DNA of 64,000 bases from Helichrysum umbraculigerum (taxonomy: Eukaryota; Streptophyta; Magnoliopsida; Asterales; Asteraceae): assembly GCA_949592205.1 (NCBI GenBank), contig CATIUR010000001.1:314926250-314990249 (forward strand). The letters are read 5' to 3'. Made by a program: the position numbers and the translations under genes. The notes beneath the pieces were generated by a model. The model was not told the origin of the DNA and did no database searches. It was given only the letters and a program-made list of their open reading frames with translations. Every line of letters starts with the position of its first letter. The stretch's first letter is position 1. Positions 9,949 through 20,582 of this stretch are shown here, piece after piece.

Positions 9949-11891
9949 AACTCTCTGAAAAATATTTTAAGTCATGTTTTTAGGGGTGAGTCAGAGAATA
10001 TTTTCCAAGATTAGCATTTCCTAATATGAGCAAGTTACTTCCAAAAGCGTGAAGAAAGATAAGATGATCCTTCCATAAACAAGAAGAGATTCTCTCAGGC
10101 ATACTTCCAAATCTCGTGATCTTGGAGTACACATGACTAGGCGATCTCACTAAAGGTGGTCACTCAATTCACTCAAAGTGTATCGGGTTTCCTATCAATC
10201 TAGCTCAAAAGAAATCGCTCAAAATAGCCAGTCATGCTGCACTCATCGTCATTGGCTTGATCGAGAATCGGATCTCCACCACTTAGGTGAGGACGGTGCT
10301 AATTATCTCAAGACATTCAGAGGGTTGTAATGTTTGGTGAGGGTGAAGGGTATGGATAGTGGTAATTTTGGGTTGCGAGGGTGTTTAGCTTATCCTAAAA
10401 TCACTGAGATCATGAACAACTTTATTTAGAACGGAGGGGAACGGAGAGTTTGGTAGCTGTTTCAGCTTCTGTCGGATTTTTCATGAAGAGCTATGTCTTG
10501 AAACTTTCAACTTTATTTGTGGAGCTTTTTTTTTTCTTTTCTTTTCTTGGGTTTTCTTCTTTTGTCTTTTCTTTTTGTTTTCTTCAGAATTTCTTGTCAG
10601 AGAATTTCCAAGGAATTTTATATTTTGAATCCTTTAGAAATCCTTTCTTCTATCTTGATCATTTTGATTCTTTTCCAGGTGCTAATTTTCCCGTACCATC
10701 GTCCTCTTTGGCTCTCTAGCGTGCTAATTTTCCCGCACTATTTTCGAAAAGCTTGTTTTTGGAGAACGCGAATGAGTAGGATATTCGAAACGGATATTCT
10801 AAAAGATGTTCTTCATAACCTCAGAAATTCCAAGATAAGTTTGGGGGGGTATTTTTGGGAAGTGGGTGATAATTAGGGTTTTGAAGAAACGAAAGGTTTA
10901 GGCTCAACAGGGTATACTAGGCGGATCTTCGATACTGGAAATGAGTATCGGAAAAGGGTTTTGGGCTTGAAAAGATATGTAAGAAATGGGTTAAGTCCTA
11001 AGAATGTCAAGGTCATTTAATTGCACCTATACCGCGTACGGTACACACCAATATGGTCTCGAAGTGTATGTCAAGAGCAAGTTCTAATTCAGAGATACAT
11101 ATATCGGCACACACACAAGAAATGAAAGTGAAGCATTAAAGATGAATGCTTTTAGGCTCAAGATACCTCACTGCAAAGGGTTGTATGTGTCTAGTCATGC
11201 TCCTTTGATTATCACTTCGTGCTTAAGCAATTTCTACCTTATTTCCTTTAGGCTTTTAGAAATATCATACTTATATTTTGAAAATGGTTTCTCTCAGTAG
11301 TATCTGAGACTCAAAAACTGAGTTAGACTCATTATTTTGAAAAATTTTGACCTTATTTTTGAAAATTTTTGAGAGAGATTGCTAAAAAATTTGAGAGAGA
11401 TTGCTATTGGACATAAAAATCACCATTTAAGGTATTCTATACCTGCCATCCCACACTTAGAGGAACATTGTTTCTAATGTTCTCTTGAGTAGAGATTTTA
11501 CTAGTAAAATCCCACACTTAGAGTTTGAACATGTAAGTAGATTTTTCTCAAGTGTTTAATTTGGGCTGGAATCCCACACTTAGTGATAAGTTTAGGATGA
11601 AGCACATAAATTAAACGCACTAACATAGGCATAGTAAAACATAATTGAAACGGGGAAAAAGGAACAGAGAGACTCCCCATTTGTGTTTACTGGAATAGAC
11701 CAGGTTTGTGCAGGAGTGGTGCTAGTGAATTGCTGGATTTTAAGGACCAGGCTCGTTTAAGATTATCCATTCCACACAAAGCTGAATTCTGCAATAAACA
11801 ACAACACACATATCACAGCATCTCATCTAGGTAGCAGGTCTAAAACGTAAGTACGGAGTCATAATACAGAAAGTAAATAATACGATAAAGT
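9949..11891 (-). other. Athila-3 3' region, non-coding, hairpin-rich
   Basis: No supported gene. On the - strand it holds a strong purine tract (10516-10585), a short TACCG-CGTA-CGGTA hairpin near 11029, and three PPT-like words (CTAAGTGTGGGAT at 11460, 11521 and 11583), each beside an inverted repeat. Homologous non-coding regions occur in Athila-2 (23279-24524) and Athila-4 (48911-51240). Confidence 0.75.
10516..10585 (-). other. Internal polypurine tract about 0.6 kb upstream of the 3' LTR
   Basis: The + strand is almost pure T/C for 70 bases. Matching tracts lie at 23894-23943 (Athila-2) and 49481-49549 (Athila-4), at 570-620 bases from the LTR in every case. Could serve as a second plus-strand primer; unproven. 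Confidence 0.6.
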
Positions 11892-12557
11892 CTAGTAATC
11901 ATCAAGTAGGTCATCAGTGTCAGGATCAAACTCTGCCTCAGCATCCCTGTCGAAAACAGAAGTCGGAGATGGAATGGAAAAGTCCATAGTAGCCATAGCA
12001 TGACTCACAATCTCGTCAGTGGTAGTGGGGGAAGCAGAAGTGTGAGCATCAAAAGCAGCCAGAAGCTGCTCTGTGAGGCTGCGGTCTGGTGATGCCAATC
12101 CTGTGGGCAATGCTGGATCAGGATCAGCAGCTGCAGTAGTGGGACCAGTGGAAGGCCCAACAGTAGAGACAACAGGTGGATCTGCAGGAGGAAAGAAGGA
12201 CCATGGAGGTCGAGATGGTCCCGGATCTGGGCCAAGCCTGTAGGGAATGGCAGCAGGTCTCGGAATCTCGATCTGCTCACAGATAGAGGACATGATGTCA
12301 TGCTGGATGGAGAGTGTCCGAAAAAGGGCCCACGAAGCAGCTAGGTCAGCCGTAGTGATACTGTACTCGAAAGTAGGTACGGGGGCTGGCAAAGGTGATG
12401 AGGGCCTCTCATCGGGCAACTCCTCGTGAGTGATCGGGACATCAGTCAGGTCCTCCTCAGTGATGGTCAGCATAGCCGCTCTCTGCGCTCTGCGTTTACG
12501 AGGTCTGTGTCGTCTGCGTGGTCTCACAGCTACATGATCAGCGTCAACAGTGTCCAT
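11892..12557 (-). CDS. Athila-3 downstream frame of unknown function (env position)
   Basis: A 221-residue frame, taking the ATG at 12555-12557 (MDTVDADHV) as start because it directly precedes an arginine-rich stretch (residues about 10-26, RPRRRHRPRKRR). The middle is Pro/Ala/Ser-rich and the C-terminus is acidic (DPDTDDLLDD). It follows pol by about 250 bases, where Athila elements carry an extra frame sometimes called env-like. There is no signal peptide or membrane segment by eye, so envelope function is not supported. It shares no obvious core with the ORF-1-like proteins of Athila-4 and Athila-5, so it may be a truncated or replaced version. It is open without internal stops, unlike gag-pol. 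Confidence 0.55.
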   Translation of the reverse strand: MDTVDADHVAVRPRRRHRPRKRRAQRAAMLTITEEDLTDVPITHEELPDERPSSPLPAPVPTFEYSITTADLAASWALFRTLSIQHDIMSSICEQIEIPRPAAIPYRLGPDPGPSRPPWSFFPPADPPVVSTVGPSTGPTTAAADPDPALPTGLASPDRSLTEQLLAAFDAHTSASPTTTDEIVSHAMATMDFSIPSPTSVFDRDAEAEFDPDTDDLLDDY

Positions 12558-12806
12558 TCTGAAACAAGATAAAATAAACAGGTAATGCTTACAGTGATAG
12601 TAAATGAATAACACTTATCTCAGATTTTGCAATTCGAAGTCAGATAAGTGGCAAGCCTGCAATTTTATTAGTTCAGAGACAACCATACTTAATAAAAATA
12701 AACTAAGAAATAAAATGACAGAATTAATAAAGATAGGCTTGGGGTGCCTCCCAAGAGCGCTTGTTTTACGAGTCTCTAGCTTGACTCTTTGTACCCTTCT
12801 GTCGAC
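12558..12806 (-). other. Athila post-pol spacer
   Basis: Contains on the - strand the word AAGCGCTCTTGGGAGGCACC (12767-12748 region), typical after pol in Athila elements. No frame of its own. Confidence 0.6.
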
Positions 12807-14182
12807 TCACGGTGGTTCAAAGATAAAGACATCTTCCCTGATGGGAAAGTCTTCGAAGTAATGCTTTAAGCGATGACCATTAACCTTAAAATTACCTTCT
12901 GGTGCCTCGAGTTCGATTGCACCGTAAGGAAATACCTTTGATACTATGAATGGTCCGCTCCACCTGATCCTAAACTTGCCGGAGAATTTCTTGAATCGCA
13001 GTTGAAAAGCAGCACTTTATCTCCTGTTTTGAATATTGAGGGCCTCATCTTAGCATCGTGAATTCTCTTAGTTCGTTCCTTGAAGCTTAACGAACTGTCA
13101 TATGCCTGATCCCTTAGTTCGGCTAACTCGTTCAACTGCATTCGTCTATTTGCTCCAGCTGTAGAAATATCTAAGTTGCAGTTCTTCAAAGCCCAGTATG
13201 CTTTATATTCCAGCTCAATTGGTAAGTGGCATGCCTTGCCATAAACTAGACGATACGGTGTGGTTCCTAATGGTGTTTTATAGGCGGTTCTGAATGCCCA
13301 CAATGCATCATCTAATTTTTCAGCCCATTTGTACCCATGATTACCAACAGTTCTTTCCAAGATTCTTTTCAAAGCTCAATTTGTTGCCTCAGCTTGCCCA
13401 TTTGTCTGGGGGTGATAAGCTGTTGACGTCTTGTGAGTGACACCATACTGTTGCAGAACTTTCATGAATTGAACGTTGCAAAAGTGTGTACCACGATCAC
13501 TGATTATTGCTTTTGGAGTCCCAAATCGACTGAATAGCTTTTTGAGAAATTTGGTTACTACTTTGGCGTCATTTGTTGGGAGAGCTTGGGCCTCGGCCCA
13601 CCTAGAGACGTAGTCGACTGCAACAAAGATGTATTCTTTACCGTTAGGTTTAGGGAACGGTCCCATGAAATCTAATCCCCAAATATCGAAGATTTCCACG
13701 ACCTGGATGTTTGTTAGTGGCATTTCATTCCGGGATGTTATATTGCCTTGTCTTTGGCAGATATCGCAACGTCTCACCAGATCGTACGCATCTCAAAATA
13801 TCGTTGGCCAGAAAAAGCCGGCATCGTACACTTTTCTTGCGGTCATGTTAGTACCGTGATGTCCTCCAGTAGGTCCATGATGGCTTTGGTGTAAGATATG
13901 TTCTGCCTCTTTCCCATCAACGCATCTTCTAATGATTTGATCAGGGCAAACCTTAAAGAGGAAAGGGTCGTCCCAATAGTAATATTTTATATCGCGGAAG
14001 AATTTTTGTCTTCGAGAGGTTGGCATTCCTTTAGGTACGACTTTTCCCACCAAATAATTGGCATAGTCAGCATACCAGGGATCATTTGTAGATCGTGACC
14101 CTTGATAGTACTTACCAACATGCATGAGCTGTTCTTCTGGAAACTGGTCTTGAATGTCTTTCTCGTGCAACTTATCCATTGA
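12807..14182 (-). pseudogene. Athila-3 integrase, broken
   Basis: The N-terminal zinc domain is visible (HQSHHGPTGGHHG, then CDICQRQG). The catalytic core has its three acidic residues in context: LDFMGPF, ISDRGTHF and NGQAE. In-frame TGA codons interrupt it at 13793-13795 and 13376-13378, both best explained as Arg CGA to TGA. A frameshift near 13005 displaces the C-terminal part, which continues in another frame to a stop near 12807. Integrase would insert the cDNA into chromosomal DNA. With two stops and a frameshift no full-length product is expected. Confidence 0.88.
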
Positions 14183-16035
14183 AGGATTCTCTAATCGACT
14201 GAGATGGTCCGCCGCGACGATTTCTGCTCCCTTTTTGTCTTTGATCTCGATGTCGAATTCTTGAAGGAGTAGAATCCTTCGTAGAAGGTGAGGTTTAGCA
14301 TCTTGCTTCTTAAAAAGATATTTTAGAGCAGAGTGATCTGTATAGACAATAGTTTTGGACAAGATTAGATAAGAACGAAATTTATCAAAAGCAAATACTA
14401 CCGCTAGCAGCTCTTATTCTGTGGTCGTATAATTCTCTTGGGCGTCAGTGAGCGTTTTGCTGGCGTAGTATATTGGTTGAAACTGTTTCTCCTTTCTCTA
14501 TCCCAGAACTGCTCCGACTGCGAAATCACTGGCGTCGCACATGATTTCAAATGGGAGACTCCAGTCTGGAGCAACCATGATCGGTGCATGAACAAGCAGA
14601 TCTTTTAGATGATCGAAGGCCTTGAGACATTCGTCTGGAAAGACAAATGGAGTATCCTTTTCGAGGAGATGAGTCATAGGTCGGGATATCTTAGAGAAAT
14701 CTTTGATAAAGCGACGGTAGAACCCGGCGTGTCCTAGAAAACTTCGGATGGCTTTGACAGAGGTGGGTGGTGGAAGTTTTGAGATAGTCTCGACTTTTGC
14801 TTTGTCAACTTCAATTCCAGCTTTGGATACACGGTGTCCTAAAACTATGCCTTCTTTTACCATGAAGTGGCATTTTTCCCAATTCAGAACTAGGTTCGAT
14901 TCTTCACATCGGGTGAGCATCTTATTCAAGTTAGAAAGACAAGTGGTGAACGAATATCCGAAAACCGAAAAATCGTCCATGAACACTTCCATGCATTGTT
15001 CAATCATGTCGTGGAAGATTGCTACCATACATCTTTGAAATGTCGCCGGTGCATTACATAAGCCAAAAGGCATACGTAGGTAGGCAAAGGTTCCATATGG
15101 ACAAGTGAACGTCATCTTTTCTTGGTCCTTTGGATCGAGAGGTATCTAAAAATAGCCGGAGAAACCATCGAGGAAGCAATAGAATTCTTTCCCTGACAAT
15201 ATTTCAAGCATCTGATCAATGAACGGTAGAGGGAAGTGATCTTTGTGTGTAGCTTCATTGAGTTTTCGATAGTCGATACATACCCTCCAACCGGTGACGG
15301 TTCGTGTTGGAATCAACTCGTTGTCTTCGTTAGCAATGACCGTCATGCCTCCTTTCTTTGGGTTAACTCTCCTTTGCCTTTGAATAGAGGGCCTGAAGTC
15401 ATTTTCCATTAAGATCTTGTGAGTGCAGTAATTTGGGCTGATCCCTTGTATGTCAGAGATTTTCCATGCAATCGCTTTCTTATGTGACTTTAGAACCTCA
15501 ATGAGTAGTGCTTTCTCTTCAGGCTTTAGATCTTTGGATATGATAACTGGTAAGTGCGAAGTTCCTTCGAGAAAAGCATATTCAAGGTGTGAGGGAAGTT
15601 CCTTCAGGTCCAATTCGGGTGGTTCTTCAGTGGAAGGTTTCATCCTAGCAATTTCGTCTCTTTTAAGCTCATCGTACGTCGTCTGATAATCTGACTCAAC
15701 TGCAGGTGCCTCTGGAATGTCGGCTGATGCTATTTCAATCCATTCTGTATTGTTGGAAAGCTCATCTTTTCTCAGCTCGTATTTTACTTGGGAAGATTGA
15801 GAGATTGCATTATCTTCAGTGATTATTTCTTTGTTGTCTTTTGTGAATGCGAATCTCTGAAATTGAGCTGAAGAAGATGTGCTAAAAGTAATCTTTGGTT
15901 TCAAGTTTTCACAACTTTCAGAAAGTTGCGGATCGGATGGTTTAAGCATTGACTCCATTTCCTTGAGAGTCTTCAGAATTTCTTCTTTTGAGAGAGATGA
16001 ATCAAGAACTTCATAATAGGGCTTATTCTCAAGAG
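14183..16035 (-). pseudogene. Athila-3 reverse transcriptase and RNase H, broken
   Basis: Reverse transcriptase motifs in order: GWRVCIDYRKLNEAT, DHFPLPFIDQML, FLDGFSGY, PYGTFAYLRMPFG, the catalytic FMDD box at about 14972-14983, then GIVLGHRVSKAGIEVDKAK and FLGHAGFYRRFIKDFSK. RNase H follows, with VYTDHSALKYLF and ADHLSRL. TAG at 15146-15148 falls right after FSGY. TAG at 14498-14500 and TAA at 14414-14416 lie in the RNase H part. The frame enters from the protease through a frameshift near 16035. These enzymes would copy element RNA into cDNA inside the particle. Confidence 0.9.
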
Positions 16036-16884
16036 AGTGACCGGAGTGCCTTGTCCAAGTGGTACAACAGTGATAAATCTGTTGGGCTGTAAGTTGGAAT
16101 TCTTTAAAGGTAATAGCACTTCCTTTGATGCAATGGACGGATCCGAGATAGCTGAGCATAGACCCGCACCTTCTTCACAGATTTTCCTTGTTGTGATGAC
16201 AGTGTTCGGAAGGGGATTAATGCTGCTTACTGCGAGGATTTGTTCCAAGTGTTTTTCAATTATTTCCTGCATAGAATCTACAAGACCAAGGTCTTCTCCC
16301 ATAGGAAGTTTCATTAGTTTATCGACATTGAAGGTGACTTCCTCAGTTCCCACTCTAAGTTTTAAAGATTTTTGATTCACGTCAATGACGGCCTTGGCAG
16401 TATTTAGGAAAGGTCTGCCAAGGATGAGTGGTACTTGAGCGTCTTCCTCAATATCCATAACAACAAAATCAACAGGAAAGGCGAATTTATCAACACGTAC
16501 CATAATATCTTCAGCAATTCCACGAGGGAGTTTAACTGATCTATCAGCTAACTGGATGGTCATACGGGTTGGTAAAAGTTCGCTTAATCCTAGTTTCCTA
16601 TAAAGCGAGTATGGCATAAGGTTTACACTAGCTCCTAAGTCAGCTAAGGCGTTACTTATTTGAACATCCTGAAGGTAACAAGGAATAGTGAAACGGCCAG
16701 TGTCTCCTAGCTTTGGGGGCAGTCCTTGTTGCATAATTAAAGAGCATTCTGCGTCTAAGGGCAAGTTAACTATTTGTCTAAGTTTTTCTTTGTTGGATAT
16801 AAGTTCTTTAAAGAATTTGGCACAACTAGGCATTTCAACTAAAGCATCTAATAATCGAACGTTTAAGTGTAGTCTTTTGAACAT
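16036..16884 (-). pseudogene. Athila-3 aspartic protease region
   Basis: The active-site motif ALADLGAS has its catalytic Asp in the DLGAS at about 16627-16641, followed by VNLMPYSLYRKLGL and further on the second-lobe motif PLILGRPFL. It is in frame with gag through a TAG at 16903-16905 and is cut from the RT by a frameshift near 16035. This enzyme would cleave the Gag-Pol polyprotein. The active-site residues themselves look intact. Confidence 0.87.
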
Positions 16885-18438
16885 CTCTAGATATTTTCCA
16901 AACTAGGCTTCTTGTTTCTCTTTCTTAAGCCTACCAGGGAAAGGTATACGTGTTGGTTTAACTACTTCTGGGGCTTTGGAAGATTCTGGTTCAGGAGAAG
17001 TGACAGGAGTGTCAACAGGTACTAAATCAGTGGGTAGAGAAGAACTAGAAGGCTCGTTTGAAGGAATATTTACCGATTTCTCATTCTTAGTCTCTTTTCC
17101 GCCTCTAGTGACAACAAGGATATCATAATAATCATAAGATGAATGATGAATAGCTTTGCTAATCGCTTCTTCTCTTTGCTTCTCCTCAAATTTTAAAAAC
17201 AATCTTTTAACATTATCCTCCATGTTGTTAATTAAATCGTTTGAAATTCTGAGCAAATAATCAATTTGGTTTTGAAAATCAACAATTTGTTTGTTTTTAT
17301 TATTTTGCTCAACCATGAAGTTATTGAAAATTGAATTGTTTAGATGAGAAGACAATTGAGAAGAAGTAGAGGGTGTAGAGGGCACTAACAAATGAGAGAT
17401 AGGTTGTTTGGATAACCGCTGAGTGAAAGGTTTTGAATGAATGATTTGATCAGTGGTTCCAGATGTGGCGAGAACATCTTCCTTGGGCTTCGAGCGTGAG
17501 AAGAGCCGTTGAGGTTGCTTCTTAGATTTGGAAGAGTCTTGCATATCCCTGACAACTTTAGAGATGGATTCGAGTTGAGCTCTTAAAATGTCTAAGGCTT
17601 GAGCAGAAGTATCCTTGTTTTTCGAGGTTGATTCATCAAACTTCTTAGATTTCGAGGTTGAGAAGAGCCGTTGAGGTTGCTTCTTAGATTTAGAAGAGTC
17701 TTGCATATCCCTGACAACTTTAGAGATGTATTCGAGTTGAGCTCTTAAAATGTCTAAGGCTTGAGCAGAAGTATCCTTGTTTTTCGAGGTTGATTCATCA
17801 AACTCCAAGTCATGTTGGTGCATCGTTATCGTCTCAATCAACTTCCAGGCTTCTTCTGAAGTATGTAGCATGAAATTTCAGGATGAAGCAGCATCGAGGG
17901 TTTTTTGGTGATGAGGATTCAGACTGTTGTAGAATATGCTAACCAGATTCGTTTCAGCCAACTGATGATTCGGACATCTTCCAAGCAGATTCTTAAAGCG
18001 TTCCCAAGCTGAGCTTAATGATTCAGTAGTTCCTTGACGAAAGTTAATGATTTCATTTTTGAGCTTGGTTTGTAGGGACTGAGGGAAAAACTTAGCTAAG
18101 AACTTAGTAGCCATCTCCTCCCATGTATGAATCGAATTGGGTTCGAGTTCATAAAACCATGTCTGAACTCGGAAAGCTAAAGAATAAGGAAACAGGTGAA
18201 GTCGGGTGACTTTGACACTGGATCCGGTTTGTTCGAAAGAGTCGGAAAGGTTGATGAACTTGTTAAGATGGGCATTTGGATTTTTAACCGAAAGACCATG
18301 AAACAGACACTGAGATTTAAGTAATTTAATGAAGCGTGGTCTGATTTCAAGGGTTTCGTCGGTTGGTGATACGATTGGTCCTCCTCGTCCCTCTAGCAAT
18401 GGTTGGGTTGATGAGGCGAGAGTGATACGATTTTCCAT
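16885..18438 (-). pseudogene. Athila-3 Gag, with two stops and an internal duplication
   Basis: Starts at the ATG at 18436-18438 (MENRITLASS). The Athila-type Gag core is clear: FIKLLKSQCLFHGL, NPNAHLNKFI, FPYSLAFRVQTWFYEL, W.EM..KFL.KFFPQS, then FRQGTTESLSSAWERFKNLL and CPNHQL. TGA at 17878-17880 interrupts it after LDAASS and TAG at 16903-16905 comes after KQEA; the frame is otherwise continuous. In the linker a 162 bp unit is duplicated in tandem and in frame (near 17500-17661 and 17662-17823), repeating a 54-residue stretch with DTSAQALDILRAQLE. I see no zinc knuckle, as is common for Athila Gag. Confidence 0.88.
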
Positions 18439-18607
18439 AACTTGTTTAGAAGAAAATAGGGTTTTGGAAAGGATAGGTTTAACTAAGGACGGGAAATTAA
18501 AAACTAACTAACTAGGGATAAAAAACTGTAACTTCCGGATGATATTGATCTTCCGTAAGGATCGCTAAATAACTAAGATAACAAAATTCCTAAAAACGGT
18601 CGTTGTA
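18439..18607 (-). other. Athila-3 leader between primer site and gag
   Basis: About 170 bases without a gene. Its end next to the primer site (18599-18609) matches the 5' end of tRNA-Asp; see the findings. Confidence 0.6.
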
Positions 18608-18626
18608 GTCCCCGGCAGCGGCGCCA
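18608..18626 (-). other. Primer binding site, tRNA-Asp
   Basis: The - strand reads TGGCGCCGCTGCCGGGGAC, complementary (one mismatch) to the 3' end of plant tRNA-Asp(GUC) as I recall it. It ends 6 bases from the LTR at 18633. tRNA-Asp priming is established for Athila elements. Confidence 0.88.
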
Positions 18627-20402
18627 AAAACTTGTCGCGGTCCCAGCGGTCGGACGGGTTTTACTCCGGTCGTTGAACCTCCCAACCGGGACGCGCGGAC
18701 AGGGTTTAAATATATATAGCAGGGGAATCCTAAGCTGTATACTACTGACAGACCTAAAAGGGCAGTAAGTGGTATGTATGACTCAGGTGTCGTTCTTCAA
18801 ACTACAACGGGCATGGGAGTCTAGGAAGTTTTATTATCTTTGGGAATCTAGCTTGGGTTTTTAAAAGCTTTTGGATAGGTTTGGTTTTTATAACTAAATA
18901 CTAATTTAAATAAAGAAAATAAAACAAAAGAGGTTTGTACGGAGACTCGGTCAAGAAAGGATAAGCGAGTGTTTACTATGATTTCGTTATATGTTATTGA
19001 TGAATAGTCAAGGGTAAGGCTACTAGATGTGATGACTAATCCGGAGAGGATAGTAACATAATTAATGCAAAGTATTGTACCTACGACCGTTCCGCGGCTT
19101 CCGTACGTTTGTACTCCACCAATTGGTGTTTCCAGCACTATACCGAGTAATAGGGTGTTTTACAGTTTTTCCATTACATTAATTAGGGTTCCACATTACT
19201 CTCGCAGATTTCCTATATCCTAATGAGCTACAACTACGAGCCTATTAAATATCTAACGTAGAGTTGTCCGCAATCAGATAAATAACATGTCATGTGGATA
19301 GCAGTTATAGAAGTCAAATACACCGGAAGTTCTCCCAAATGTACCGACCAATTTAACCGACGACTATCCTCGAATCCTGGTCCCCAGTCACAGTCATCAG
19401 AGACGTCTGTATCGTAGCGTGAATTGTTGAATTAACAAGAACACGAACGGGGATAATCCCGTGGATCAAGTTAGGATAGTTGGGCTAACGATCAGTTAAA
19501 TTGTTCAGCATTACAGATATAAATCATCACAACTATTCCATGCATGTTAATCTAATGTGTAAACCAATATTCTATGTCTGAAAACCTAATCATACAATTA
19601 CTAATATGAACCAGGAGGATAACTCTAGCATGCATCATTCCTAAGGCAACAATCAAACAAGAACATGCAATAGGGTGACACATAACAGAACACCATAATC
19701 CTAAGCATAGCAGATAACCAACAATCAGATCATAGATATCCTGAAAGTTCTCTCGTAGATATCTAACAGATAAACATGAATCTAACCTATCTCTAATCCT
19801 ACGCTCCGTGTCTCTTATGATTTGTTTCAATCTAGAGAACACGGCCATACCAAGTTCATTGATCATCAAGTATAGAATAGGTAGCAACGTACCGCTAGTA
19901 ATTGGCCAAGTTCTAGCAGGAAGCTTCTAACCACAGCATAAGTTGGATAGATAAACATTCGAGATTCAGTTTATGAGTTCATACACAGTTTATAGTAACA
20001 CGGGCAGAGTAACAGCATGGCATAAACATATTGACTATTTTAACATAACTACATCATAGTAAACACAATGAAATGTCTAGCCTAACATTATATATCTAGC
20101 ATACAATCCTAAACAAGCATAAACAAAGCAACACATGTTTAAAACTGGAAAGTAAGAGATATATAAATAGAACCTGTTACGAATTTATTACAGACAGATC
20201 TTCGCGAATACAATGTCTTGGAGTGACTCCATACAAAAGCTGAAAGCTACCCCTACCTAATTAGCTCTCTAACTAGCTCAATTCTAGAGAGAGAAACTTC
20301 TAGAGAGAGAAACTAGAGAGAGAGTGATGTGTGTGAGAGAGAAAGTGTAGGGAGAGAATGAAATGAGAGAAATGGTGTGTTTGAAATGTGGAGGGGAGTC
20401 CA

Positions 20403-20412
20403 CTATTTATAG
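20403..20412 (-). promoter_or_regulatory. TATA box of Athila-3 LTR (right copy)
   Basis: CTATAAATAG on the - strand, at the same LTR position as in the left copy. A CT-rich leader follows. Confidence 0.72.
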
Positions 20413-20489
20413 GCAAACCCTAAAATCGCACGTACAACTCGCGAAGCAGCACGTACAAGCAAACGAATCATGATATGGGAATGGAGGGG

Positions 20490-20582
20490 CCGTATACGGC
20501 TTGTATAGGGCCGTATACAGTCTATACAAGGCCGTATACGGTCTGTATAGGGCCATATACGGTGCCTTGGGCCGTATACGGA
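20490..20582 (-). repeat. CCGTATACGG palindrome cluster, right LTR
   Basis: Five copies, 80-180 bases upstream of TATA. Mutated copies differ from those mutated in the left LTR, again mostly G to A at the CG step. Confidence 0.88.

Noticed and set aside
10450..10719. A Phe-rich + strand frame of 89 codons with membrane-like composition
   Set aside because: It is the translation of the pyrimidine strand of the conserved purine tract; similar chance frames occur at 49471.
11892..12557. Calling the Athila-3 downstream frame an envelope gene
   Set aside because: No signal peptide, membrane segment or cysteine pattern is seen; only position suggests it.
18599..18626. Possible tRNA-Asp gene
   Set aside because: Only the two ends of the tRNA are present without the middle; it sits at the primer site of a retroelement.
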